Positions 24,691 to 35,767 of a stretch of 64,000 nucleotides of DNA are shown here, piece after piece. Positions within the stretch are counted from its first letter, which is position 1; each line of letters opens with the position of its first letter. The notes under the pieces are model-generated. The model saw only the letters and a program-made list of their open reading frames with translations. It made no database searches and had not been told where the DNA came from. A program made the translations under genes and the position numbers. Origin of the DNA: Tetrapyrgos nigripes (Eukaryota > Basidiomycota > Agaricomycetes > Agaricales > Campanellaceae); NCBI GenBank assembly GCA_013368315.1, contig JAACJM010000070.1, positions 186,001 to 250,000 of the forward strand, given 5' to 3'.

Positions 24691-25393
24691 TCGCAGGATA
24701 TCCCTATCGTTTAATGTCGATGGACCCCTTCTGTGGCTGTAAGCACCGTCCGTGCATCTGCGTTTCATAGCTGTACCTGCCCAAGAATATTCTGAATAGG
24801 CTGGATCCCTGTATCATTGCTAATCAAGAAATGTTTGAAGATTTTTGACATAACCCATGATCAAGGCTCTTCTAATCTAAGTTCGTGTTTGCCAAGTTCG
24901 GTTCAAGGTTCAAGGAGAGCTGAGACTGAGTGGACGAGTCCGAATGCGTTCGAACGGGTATACCGGGCTGAATTTGACAGAGCACCTCTGATGAACTGCA
25001 AATGACCCTTGAGATCAGGTTTCAACGTTAAGTTCCTAGTTGAGATTTCTCAGGGGCCAACTCTTCTTGTACCAGTCACTTCCACTACCATCAAGTTCTC
25101 TGATCTTTCAGAACACAATCTAGATTCGAGATGGCATCTGGGACTAGTTCCGATTACTAGTGTTTTTTTTAAATTTTAAATCATTGCTTTCAGGAAATGG
25201 TTGAAGATTTGTGACATAACCTATGCCGTTCTCACTCGATACCAGATAACAATGTACATAACATCGAGCAAAGTTACTGCGATGGAACTATTATGCCAAT
25301 TAATGGTAGACAAGTATAGCTCGGGGAACTTCACTTCTAAATACAACAAAGAAATCAAAATCAAGAGGGAACCTCGTTTGTACCTGCAGCACC
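24691..25393. other. intergenic, no gene seen
   Basis: The region downstream of the GMC gene contains two related stretches, AAGAAATGTTTGAAGATTTTTGACATAACC (24826) and GGAAATGGTTGAAGATTTGTGACATAACC (25192), that is, a diverged duplication about 370 bp apart. No coding signal. Confidence 0.45.
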
Positions 25394-27973
25394 TCACAAT
25401 CCAGCCTTGATGATATCGGCAGCCTAAAAACATATTCAGTATCGCCACAATTCTCGTGTGGTTGATAACGCGCCTTTTCTGCAATAGCATACAGCGTCGA
25501 TTGCAAGTGAGCGGAAATGTGAAGCGGAATGACCGATGCATCAACCTGGAAAGCTGGATTCAGACGAAGAAAATGTTCGGACATCCAAATTCTCTTACGA
25601 CGCGGAGATTTCTAGTTCCGTAAACCTTCAGGTTGTTGTCCACACACCCACCGTCCTCCTTGGGCAGCATACCAACGGTAGCAATGGGATGATAGGTCGT
25701 GCCCACTGCTTGACGAACAAAGGCCTTGATTTGCTCATCGGTCTGAACAGCAGGTCCAGGGAAGTTCTCTCCATCAATGAGCGACTTCAAAGGCTCAGTT
25801 TGAGCGAGTTTTCTCGTTAACTTGACTACTTCGACCAAGAGACCCATGTCAACGTCATTGTCGAGGACTTGCAGATCAATGACAGGGCTAGCAACAGGGT
25901 CCGCTGAGCCAACATGGACTGAACCGCGGCTGAACGTATGCAGAGTCATACAATTGAAGGTGATGTATGATATGCCCTGCTCAAACACCCCGCCTGGCAT
26001 GAAGCGATCGAAAACGTTGATGCTGGATCATGACTTAGGAATAAGATTAAGGTAGCAAATAACAAAATTTGAAAAACGCACTCCATGAATGGAATCTTTT
26101 CCGAATGGACCCAACTCTTTTGCATCTCTAGCGTTTTATGAGCAGCTAGACAAGAGCTATCAATGGTGTGCTTGGATGCGGCGGTTGCTAAGCCTCCATC
26201 CTTGTCGAACAGATTGAAAGGCATGAAAGAGAATAAGCTGGGTACAGCGCCCAGCATTCCCCTATGTTCTTGGGTGCTGAAATGCTACGTCTCAAAAAGC
26301 AGACTTGGGATAAGAAAATCAATACACACTAAATCCGTTTTTGCTCCTTCAACAGGTCAGGATCATTCATAACGACATCAAAAGTCTGCATTTTTTCCTT
26401 AGTTTTATACGTGCAAGTCAACGCAAGATGGTCCTCTGCAGGGAATAAATGTCAGTCTAAGAAATGTGCTTTAGTGAACCTAACTCCTCACGAAGATTTT
26501 CGCCAACACCTGGGAGCTCAAGGACAACTGGGATGCCGAGTTTCTCAAGAATGGCACGATTACCAATTCCTACATGCTATATGAGTGACTTGTTGAGCAT
26601 GGACAACTATAATTGACATACCGGAAAGCTCTAGGACTTGTGGGGTCTGGAAAGAGCCTAAGGTCATATAAAGAGATTAGGGAAGTTTTCCAGGCAATCG
26701 TGTCCGAGACTGACCTGCGCACATAATGACTTCCTTGGAGGCATTCAAAGTCTTCAGTGCATCATCCTGTAAATATTCGACGCCCTTGATCAAGACCTCT
26801 GACCCAGATTGAGAGTCTGTCAGGAGACGAGTGACACGAGCATGAGATATAATTTGAAGGTTTGGACGAGATTTGATAGGCTCATAATAAGCCTACAAGC
26901 GAAACAGTCGTTAGCATAATAGCAGGACCCTGGAGATGTAGGGCTCACTGCTGCGGTAGAGCTACGAGTCGCATTTTGGTCAATTGCTTGTGCAGCGACA
27001 AAGACGCCGACATTTTCTCCTGCGTTCTGAACCGGAAAGTATACGAGTTAAAACCTCTCTGTCTGGTTCAAAAGCAGTAGCTCACCGGATCCGGATTCAC
27101 CGGAATCCCTATGCCATTGAAGGCTTGGATGCTGGGCTCAACAAAAACATCGAGGTACTGTGGAAAGGTCTTCTGCAAAGGGCCGCTATTACCGTGAGCG
27201 CTGGCTTCGAATTTCATTCCGTATTTTGCAGCATCTTCAGGAGAGTAATGGAAGGATTCCGACTAGCAAGATAGGAAGACGTGGCATTAGGTAGCATTCC
27301 ATAGAAGCCCACAGGCAGACGCACCTTCTTCATGTACTTGAGAAATTCATCCCAATTCCACCCTTGATTCCCGAGCTTTTCAAACGCTACCCAAAGATGA
27401 GCTGACGATCTCATGGCTGAGTGATGTTCTTACCATCGTATTCAGTGGATCCGGCTCTATATAACTAATCAGCACAACGGCACAACATTACCGAGAAGGA
27501 TGTATGACCTTGTGAGTTCCCCAACAGCCAGCTTTAAGAAAAGAAAAGATATTAGATGATTGAACGTCTGTCAGAGCCGTGAAAACCTCACCAGAGTCGA
27601 TCCTCCAAGACTTTTACCGCTGAAGTCAAAGATGTCAGGCTCTGTTCAAGCCCTGCGCGTACGCGAACTCACCGAGGTTGATACAACGGTCTGTTATCCG
27701 CATGCTTCTGAGGAGCAGTCATGAACGTCCAGTCATAGTTTGGATTGGTCCAATTCGCCACGAGATTGGCTGCACAGTCCCGCGGTGAGTAAGAAAGATT
27801 CAGAGTGAGATCCCAGCACGGAAGGTACCTGGTACATCGATGTTTTCGGTGTGGAATGTCTCTCCTCCAGCTTCAAGAACGGTGACCGTGACTTTGGGAT
27901 CCTCGGTGAGCCTAGACGCAACGACCAAACCGCTGAGACCGCCGCCAACGACAATATAATTGGCTGAGGACAT
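25394..27973 (-). CDS. GMC (glucose-methanol-choline) FAD oxidoreductase
   Basis: The gene encodes an FAD-dependent alcohol or sugar oxidase/dehydrogenase of the GMC family; the substrate cannot be read from sequence. The start at 27973 gives [20 protein letters not shown], the ADP-binding GxGxxG fold, then VTVLEAGGE. Next come [10 protein letters not shown] (the GMC signature 1 region), [15 protein letters not shown], the second signature region near 26700-26630 ([17 protein letters not shown]) and a C-terminal domain with [11 protein letters not shown]. The catalytic His lies in [12 protein letters not shown] and the second active-site His in [12 protein letters not shown]. It ends AADIIKAGL at 25394. 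About a dozen short GT-AG introns are present, as usual in Agaricomycetes. I see no signal peptide at the start, so a cytosolic or peroxisomal form is more likely than a secreted aryl-alcohol oxidase. No break was found, though not every exon join was checked. Confidence 0.85.
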
Positions 27974-28230
27974 GATGAGACGATGCTGTTGAAGGTAGAT
28001 GTGAAAGTTACGAAGGGCGTTCGAGTTGAGAAACCTTTAAGTGTTGTTTAAGTGATTTACTGCAGCAACACATGACGTCATCATTCCCAAATCATTCCAC
28101 CCTAGTCCCGATCAGATATCATGAAAATATTTCCCGTTATTCTTAGAAGAGGCCCGAAGACTTCTAAAAGTTTTGATGAACCAAGTAGCACTGGTTTACG
28201 GCCTTAGAGTTAAGTCCTTTAAACATAAGG
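27974..28230 (-). promoter_or_regulatory. GMC upstream region, repeated elsewhere in the window
   Basis: The 250 bp upstream of the GMC start (GTGAAAGTTACGAAGGGCGT ... CACTGGTTTACGGCCTTAG) recur at 30355-30540 (direct), 34810-34915 (inverted) and 37290-37425 (inverted). It should hold the GMC promoter, but the repeats suggest it is also part of a dispersed unit. No TATA box is evident. Confidence 0.5.
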
Positions 28231-28856
28231 AGGACCCCTGATAATGGGTGATGAGGCCGGTCACCAGTTCGGACAAAAAGTGGGGCCAGAGGGTCGGAAA
28301 GCCGACCAGAGTTCGGACAACAATAGGCCTCGCATGTGGGTGGACAATAGGCTACTTACCAATCACAATAGCAGTGGCTCAACTCCACACTGCGAAGTCC
28401 CTGACTCCCACTGACCTTATTCCGCATATGGTTATTTGAGTTTTCGTCTAGTGACTCCATTCCCATTATTTCCTTAATAGGTCCTCGAGGAAGTAGATAC
28501 TGCTGTAAAGTAAATATATTTGTTTTCAACACAGTACATCTTGTTGAAGCACATGTTGCAATCACCATGCTCACCATCGATGACCTCACTAGACAGCCTC
28601 TTTTCCAACGCAGTGAATGGATTCGAAAAGGACGAGCTAGGCTCGTAGACACGCAGAATGTGCTTCGGAAAATTTTCTGGATTTTTTGCGATTTTTTATA
28701 GGCCGGTACCCCAGTTCGGACAAAAATTGGACTGGGAGGAGGCCAGTCCCAGGTTCGGACAAAATTTTCAAGAATGGGTTCCAAAATGGTTCGGACAAAA
28801 ACTGGCCAAATTGGCAAATTTTCCGACCGGCCTTATCACCTATTATCAGGGGTCCT
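28231..28856. mobile_element. MITE with 8-bp target duplication (hAT-like), 626 bp
   Basis: The terminal inverted repeat is about 32 bp (AGGACCCCTGATAATGGGTG at left, AGGACCCCTGATAATAGGTG at right read inversely), followed by AGGCCGGTC. It is flanked by ACATAAGG at 28223-28230 and 28857-28864. The interior has no transposase. The 12-mer GTTCGGACAAAA or a close variant occurs about five times (28268, 28310, 28713, 28754, 28788), a likely subterminal binding motif. The related sequence at 37178-37424 lacks the element, which gives a natural empty site. Confidence 0.88.
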
Positions 28857-29455
28857 ACATAAGGTCTTTTGCGTAACAAATAATTTGTTCCCTTTCAGAA
28901 TGCCGTTGCTTCAAGCTGTTCGCCCATGGGCTCTCCTCATCAAGGGTCTTTTCAATGCTTGAGCTGCGGTGCTATCGTTGAATTTGCACTACATCCCGTC
29001 ATCAGGAAATCTATCAAAAAGGTTGTGCACGGTTGCCAGCGGTTGTACAACCAAATACAACCAGGGTAATGTGGGCCTCCATACATAGTGGCAAGTACGA
29101 GTCCGAAAATCAGACAGATTGAAATAAAATATCGAAAAGATCGTTCGTCAGTAGGGCTGCACGCCGTACCCGTATGTATGGCTTCGATGGGTACGGTTGT
29201 ACGGGTGTCGTAACCGTACCGTCGAGCCTCGAGAACTTGCTTGATACGGTACCGTTTACGGTACGGGTAGACCCGTAAAATACCCATAATGATATGGATA
29301 CGGCTTATACGACCGTATATACGGGATTGTATCTATGCTTGGATATTTTCGGAGTAAGTACTTTCCAAAATTGCACTTACCCGGTCGGATGTCCCTCCAC
29401 AATGCTCCGTTGCTGTTAAAGGGGTTTATGCACCATTCACTTGGGTTCTCACGGT
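28857..29455. other. intergenic with CGTACCCGTA-rich repeat
   Basis: 28865-29000 continues the dispersed GMC-upstream unit. At 29153 TAGGGCTGCACGCCGTACCC starts a patch, up to about 29320, dense in TACGGTACGGGT words in both orientations. It looks like a truncated hAT-type element, but no matching right end is seen. Confidence 0.45.
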
Positions 29456-29575
29456 GGCAGTCAACATGTTGACTGCCAGGTACGCTCTCACGGCGCGTTG
29501 ACTGCCATGTTGACTGCCAGGGTACACTCCCACGGCCTGTTGACTGTAATGTTGACTGCCAACACTCCGTATTTT
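29456..29575. repeat. tandem array of TGTTGACTGCC units with a perfect palindrome
   Basis: About four units alternate GTTGACTGCCA and (G)GTACRCTCYCACGG. The array starts with a 22-bp perfect palindrome centred on CATG (29456-29477: GGCAGTCAAC and its inverse complement). It is non-coding. Confidence 0.75.
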
Positions 29576-30344
29576 CATTCCATAGGGCGAATATTTCTTG
29601 AGAAAATAGTAGAATCGTACTAGAAGGTGCTCCCAGCCCATTATGGTAGAAATCCAGGTTTTTATGTAGACTGTATATAGTTCAATCACCCGCATTTATT
29701 TCCCAAATGGTATGTACAAGGCTTTAATTCTCTATCTTATCTGAGTCTCTCTATGTGATTCACTAACTGAAGAGATCATTGGCCAGAGCTGCAGCAATGC
29801 AGTTTGGTACCAACCTTCTGAGCTTTAGTTTGCTGGGTTTTCTTTGTCTTTCTGTCAGGGTTTTTCTATCATTTATCTATTGTTTTATCTTTGTTCCTTA
29901 CTGTGCTCAGCAGTGCATAGTCACTTTAGTCACCTTTAGCTTATTCTCTTATGACTCGTTTTGTATGATATCCATATGACAAGTCCCTATGAATACTTAT
30001 ATTTATGTATCTACTACAGGAGTTCTGGAATACATGACTTACTCCAGTCTGTCAAGTCTGAGTCACAGTAGCATGAACTGTTGGGAAACCTTCCCCTGCT
30101 TCACTTCTACCTCTTGCTACACCTCGGATATCTCCCAAGAGTCCCTTGATACAGCAAGAGCCTTGTTGATACTAGGCAATGGAAGTCTTACTTTGTACAT
30201 TCTTGAGAGCCGGAATATTAAAAAACAGCCCACAGTGAGTGCCAGCTAAGTATCTAACATTCAAGTTTTATGCGCGCGGAGATTCTCTTGAAACCTCTCT
30301 TTTCCTTTTTTTTCTTTCTTTCCCGTGAATTTTCGGGCCGGGAT
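29576..30344. other. intergenic, no recognised gene
   Basis: Two short open frames on the plus strand (29779-29979, hydrophobic; 29989-30249, Ser/Thr-rich) have no known family and no splice support. I do not call them genes. Confidence 0.35.
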
Positions 30345-30640
30345 ACCGCATCGGACGTGAAAGTTACGAAGGGCGTCCGAGTTAGAAAAGTTTAAGTGAT
30401 TTACTGCAACAACACACGGCTTCATCATTCCCAAATCATTCCACCCTAATCCCGATCAGATATCATGAAAATATTTCCCGTTATTCTAAGAAGAGCCCCG
30501 AAGGCTTCTAAAAGTTTTGATGAACGAAGTAGCACTGGTTTAATGCCGTTGCTTCAAGTTCGGCACGAGCTCTCCTCATCAAGGGTCTTTTCAGCTTGAG
30601 CTGCGGTGCTATCGTTGAGTTTGCATTACTTGTCAACCAC
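30345..30640 (+). repeat. direct copy of the GMC-upstream unit
   Basis: This stretch follows 28005-28200 and then jumps to 28910-28990 of the other copy. It carries AAGTTTTGATGAACGAAGTAGCACTGG followed by TTTAATGCCGTTGCTTCAAG, so it lacks the segment where the 28231 MITE sits. Confidence 0.75.
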
Positions 30641-31535
30641 CACATCCCGTGAGACTAAGCAAAGGGGAGGCCTATTTTTTCAAGGACATAAGGTTGAAAA
30701 ATTTTTAAAGGATACAAGAGTAGAAATCCGCGACACGAGAGCTTTATCGACTTCCGTAGCTTCCTCAAATGGGCTTGTACAGCCGGGGGACCACCCATGA
30801 CCCCCCGTAATAGATGTCTGGCTGTCCGATGGTGTTTTTTCCGAGTATGGAATTTTTGTGGCTCCAATCCGGAGATATACTAATTTTTTTCGGTTTATCT
30901 CTGCCAAAAACAATTTCACCATCGTTTTCAGCATCGAAATCTGCATAGAAAACGGTCCTCGTGTCTTGCACAGAAAAAACTATCTACTCTTGCATGGACA
31001 GGCCATGGATCGGCCGACGGACCAATTTAATTATGTAAGCTACTTGATATGGAAGGTGAGTCCAGTTCAATTCTGCCCTCCGCCATCAGCCTCTCTGAGC
31101 ATTATACTGATTCCTAGTGCCCAAAAATCTCAATTCTTTTCTATCTGCTCACTGATGTAACCTTGGCTCTGTGAGGTATCTGCATTAGAAGACCAATGTA
31201 ATGTGATATAAGCTTTCTTTCAAGGGGGAGGCCAATTTCTTTAAGGACATAGGGTCGAAACTTTTTTAAAGCCATGTATCAGCTGACCGACCGACTGATT
31301 TGCTTATGTAATTTACCTAATATGGAAGGTGGGTCCAGACCTTTTCATCTCTAACACCACTTATGAGCCTCTATGATCATTATACTGATTCCTAACACCC
31401 AAAAATCTCCATTTTTTCATATCTACTCACTAATTATAATGTAATATTTGGGTACTTGGCCCTGGTATGAATTTGCAATAGAAGACCAATGCAATGTGAC
31501 ATAAGTGAAACATAACCAAGTTGTTTTCAAGGCAA
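30641..31535. repeat. dispersed AAGGGGAGGCC repeats
   Basis: Two related blocks, 30658-30715 and 31220-31285, share GGGGAGGCC(A/T)ATTTYTTTAAGGACATA and a following TCGAAA-TTTTTAAAG. Each is followed by ATGGACAGGCCATGGATCGGCCGAC- or ACCGACCGACTGATT-type sequence and by AATTTAC(C)TAATATGGAAGGTG. There is no gene. Confidence 0.6.
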
Positions 31536-31960
31536 ACCAGTGCTGGAAGTTGGCTGGAAGCCTCAATTCCAGAGTGGGTGTTGCAGAAGGGTAAGTAACC
31601 AAAATGATTGCAAAAATATTGCCTTCAAGGTGCCTTGAGGGCTCACTAACTTTAAAAAAAAGGTACCCATATTTTTTAAGGATCTGACCGATGGACTGAC
31701 CAACCGACCCTATGTCGCTCGGCAAAACCCAGCCTCCCCCTTGCTTTCTTTTCCCCAGTCAAACCAGTGCTGGAAGCCTCAATCCTAGAGTAGGCATTGA
31801 AGGAAGCTAAGTAACCAAAGCAAAATCATTCACTTCAAGGTGCCTCGAAGGCTGATAAATTCTAAAAAGAAGTTGAAAAGAAGGTACCCAAATTTTTTTC
31901 AAGACCTGACCAATGGAGCGACAGACCAACCCCATCTTTCTCGGCAAAACCCAGCCTCCT
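31536..31960 (+). repeat. direct duplication, about 200 bp, two copies
   Basis: The first copy spans about 31536-31735 and the second about 31758-31960. Both run from CCAGTGCTGGAAG through AAGGTGCCT(T/C)GA and GGTACCCA to CTCGGCAAAACCCAGCCTCC, with about 75-80% identity by eye. Confidence 0.7.
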
Positions 31961-32244
31961 CCGTGGCTTTTCCACCAGCTGGTTGGCAGGGAGCACCAGT
32001 TCACCAGAAATCTGTCAAAATACTGATGAGAAAAGATCGGCAATTCTTATTAATACTCCACCTTGATTCCACCCAGGCAGATTGGCGCCAACGCGGCGAT
32101 AGCGATGTCTTGCAGTCTCAGACTCAGTCAAAGCTCGAAATAGCTCATTGCCGTTATTTGGCCGTTATGCACTGCAGATGCAGCTGAGGTAATAAAAGTA
32201 AGCGAACGTCAGTTTCTCTATATTACAACATACCCGCCGTCGCC
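31961..32244 (+). promoter_or_regulatory. P450 upstream region overlapping a dispersed repeat
   Basis: 31990-32100 is the inverse of part of the 24170-24690 repeat (CCACCTTGATTCCACCCAGGCAG and GATTTCTGGTGAACTGG read inversely). A TATA-like TAATAAAAG lies at about 32190, 55 bp before the P450 ATG. The repeat therefore borders or forms the promoter. Confidence 0.5.
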
Positions 32245-34440
32245 ATGAATCTCTCCAACGCCGGCATCCTGCTCCTAGTCTTTGGGGCCACCTTGGCTTT
32301 CTATCTCAAGGCCTCTCGCTCCAAGAGCGGCACTCGTGCGCTCCCGGGTCCAAGAGGTCTACCAGGCATAGGTGAGCATATAATTTATGCCCTTTACTTC
32401 TTATAATGAGGCTGACTTTACATGACGAATCACGATGAATAGGAAATCTATTCAGCATTCCCTTGAGGCACCCTTGGAAGAGGCTTTTCGAACTGAAAGA
32501 AGAATATGGTGTGTGTATACTCACTCTCGGCCAATTTCACGCTCTTATTCCCGGTTTAGGACCCATCGTTCATTTTCATGGCTTCGGAAATTCTATCCTG
32601 GTCCTGAATGACTACAAGACGATGATAGATCTGCTGGTGAAGAAAGGAAACATGTATTGTAGTCGGCCATATTTTCACGTTGCGTGTAACCTAATGGACC
32701 TCATCAAGGTGAGTGCTCATCCACGTCTACGGGATTGTTCCTGTCTCAATTTCTTGTCATAGAGTACTGCTTTCGCTCCTTTTGGAACACGATGGCGACT
32801 TCACCGTAAACTCGCTCGAGTGGCCCTTAATCCAGAAGCACTCAAGACATATGAGCCTCGTCTGATGGAGATTGCAGCCATGTTACTTCAATCACTTGCA
32901 GCGCGTCCAGATGATTTCATTAATCATGCCCGCCTGTGAGTCTTTCCACAAAACGCTGCAACACTTCAACTGAGCTTTTCTATAGCGCCGCCGGTCAAGT
33001 CATTATGTCCACGATGTACGGGCTTGACATTTCTTCGCCTGAAGATCCGGTACGCTCCACTAAGTTAGTGGGGAATTGGTACTTACATTGTCACAGTACA
33101 TTGTTAGAGCTGAAGCAGCCATGAGCATTATCAGCAAGGCAGTGGTACCTGGAGAATTCCTTGTTGATTTGATTCCATCCAGTGCGCTGCCTTCATCGTA
33201 TACCATATCTCTGTCATTGATAGATGGTTGATTCTTTCAGTGGGATTTATGCCTTCATGGGTTCCTTTCACCAGATTTCACAAAATAGGCAGACAAGGCA
33301 GAGAACTGATCGCTGAGCTTGTTGAGAAACCATATCAATTCGTGAAAGACCAGATGGTAAGCTCGCTTTTGATAGAGACAATCCTAATCTTATCTTTCTG
33401 TTCAGGATGCAGGAGCAGACGTCCCATCTTTCACCAGAGAAGCTCTCACAGAAGCCGAACTTCAAACTGATCGTGCTGGTAATAATGAAGAGTTTGAGGA
33501 TGCCGTGAAATGGGCAGCAGCGTCTATGTATGCAGGTCAGTACAATCATCATCTTAACGGCTAGAACGTTAGAGGCTTATGAGACTTTCATGCGTGCGTA
33601 GCTGGTCAAGAAGTTGTAAGTTATTTCTCCGATGTTTTCATATGCAGATTTAGACTGAAGCATCTGCTTCTAGATTTCATCTGCTATCATCAACTTGATA
33701 ATGGGCCTTGCTCTCAATCCTGATAAGGGCAACAAGGCTCAGGCTGAAATTGACAAAGTCATTGGAGACAGGCTTCTTACGCCAGAGGATAGGCAGATCC
33801 TACCCTATTGCGATGCTCTGGTCAAAGAAACACTCCGGTGGCATCCGCCGCTTCCGATGGACATTGCGAGAGCTTCTATTGAAGATGATGTCTATAATGG
33901 TATTTAACCTCTCTCTCTTTAGCATGACTGTGTCTGACGAGGATCGACAGGCTACTTCATTCCCAGAGGCACGATAGTTATTCCAAATGTCTGGTGAGTC
34001 GCCTCTTTCTTGTAGCATCATGCTCTAAATTGCCTCTACTAGGTCCATTGCGCACGCTCCAGATCCCGACTTCCCACCCAACTCTTTCATACCTGAGCGT
34101 TTCCTGTCCGAACGAGCGAATGCTCCTCTGGACCCTTCACTTTACGTTTTTGGATTCGGTCGCAGAATTTGTCCTGGACGCCTGGTTGCTGAGAATTTCG
34201 TTTTCATCATGTCTACGACCATCATCAGATCATTTGATATCCGGCCAGCTAAAAACCCTGACGGTTCTTCTGTACCTATCGACGTGGAATACTCATCTGG
34301 ACTTGTAAGGTGGGCTTTGTTCGTGAGATGTTTTGCACCATGAAACCTGCTAATGGCTTCATTTACGCAGTCTTCCTGAGCCTTTCCGGTGCAGCATTTC
34401 GTCTCGCATGAAGAACACACTTGTAGATGGTGAAAAGTAA
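32245..34440 (+). CDS. cytochrome P450 monooxygenase
   Basis: This is a membrane-anchored heme-thiolate monooxygenase, presumably in the ER and paired with NADPH-P450 reductase. The start at 32245 gives MNLSNAGILLLVFGATLAFYL (anchor helix), then the Pro-rich hinge ALPGPRGLPGIG. Further blocks are TAFAPFGTRWRLHRKLA (C-helix, Trp and Arg), AGQEVI (I-helix region) with SSAIINLIMGLALNP, KETLRWHPPLP (ExxR), PERFLSE and the heme loop FGFGRRICPGRL. It ends RMKNTLVDGEK at 34440. About a dozen GT-AG introns split it, and total length fits the usual 500 or so residues. No stop or frameshift was found in the exons I joined. The fungal CYP family cannot be assigned by eye. The GMC gene and the broken OYE gene nearby suggest an oxidative pathway. 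Confidence 0.88.
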
Positions 34441-35767
34441 ACGATTGGTTCTCTTATGATACTGGTTATACTGTAGCATGTATTTATGTCGAGAAAATCT
34501 CCACGATGTGAATCAGTGATACTTATTTTGAACAATATGGTGATACTTGTCCTTCTAGGTACGAAACCGGTGTTAAATGACATGATGGTGAAATGGGTAG
34601 TTATCTCCCGTTATAATGCATTGTCATTGGCAAGAATCATGGTGATAGATAGATGGATACACGCCAAGTGGCCCCTTCAGAACCCGGTGGGGTGGCATTG
34701 CGTAGTTACAACATCAAAGATATATGGGCAATGCAGTCCCAAAGCGCAGCCGCTAGTAGACTTTCCGTGTATGGGTTCAAAATTATATCGTGTCGCCTCT
34801 ACCTCCCCGGTTTCCTGATGGTGCTAGTTGGTTCATCAAAACTTTTAGAAGCCTTCGGGCCTCTTTTAAGAATAACGGGAAGTATTTCATGATATCTGAT
34901 CAGGACTCTGAGGGTGGAACTTTGATGATGTCGTGTTTTGCTGGAGTACATCACTTACAGGTTTCTGAACTCGAACACCCACAAGTTGCACTGATCTGAA
35001 CAAGCTTTGACACTTGTGAGGAATCCAGAAGGCCTATAGACGCTTCAGGATGAGATAGATACACACAGTAGCCCCTTATAGGACCCGGCGGGGTGGCGTT
35101 GCATGGTCATGATATTAAAGATACATGCTACAAGGGCGAGGCAGTCCCCCTTGAGAAGAGCCATGATGCTTGTACTCGATGAAATAGTAAATAATGCCAT
35201 GAGAATTTTGAACGGGAGAAGAATCAGGTCTGTCAGTCGTTAGTCTCCCCTAGGCAGACTGTCGATATACCATACAGTATATGTATTATGTGTCACTTCT
35301 TTTGAAAAATATCTTCCTGCAATTTTCAGCGGCTGAGCCTAACATGTACCTATACCAAGTTAGCAAAGTCATTGGATGATGCCATCAGCCTCATAAACCT
35401 TGCTTGTACTCTACCCCACAGTCTGGTTCTGGTGAAGCTGGACCAGGAGCTGCACCTGCCTGTTGACTGTCTGTTAGGTATTTAATACATTTTTCATCAT
35501 TGGGACCAGTTCTAGTACTAATTGCTGTTTGTTAGTTGAGTCAAGCCTGTAGCTCCTTGTTATTGCTATCTAAGTGCTTGCCCCTTTGTGACAGTACCAA
35601 TTGAGATGGTTCTGCATAGTTAAAAAGGATGGTAAGAGTCTCCCACTAGTGCACAGCTTGGAACCCTTGAACAAGGTAACCATTGCACACTCTGGGATTC
35701 CACTAGCCACTGATGACCTCACAGCCCATTTCTCTGCTAGAGCTTGTGGCACTGTCCTCGACCTATG
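34441..35767. repeat. intergenic patchwork of duplicated segments
   Basis: 34635-34740 and 35045-35165 are diverged direct copies (GGATACACGCCAAGTGGCCCCTTCAGA-like, then GGTGGGGTGGC, then GCAGTCCC). 34810-34915 is an inverted copy of the GMC-upstream unit (GGTTCATCAAAACTTTTAGAAG). 35146-35225 is an inverted copy of 23893-24005. No gene is supported between the P450 and the truncated DUF6534 copy. Confidence 0.6.

Noticed and set aside
29153..29320. A complete hAT element starting TAGGGCTGCACG
   Set aside because: The left end fits, but no inverse right end or 8-bp duplication could be found.
29779..30249. Two short plus-strand frames as genes
   Set aside because: No family similarity, no splice or start context, and composition like the surrounding intergenic DNA.
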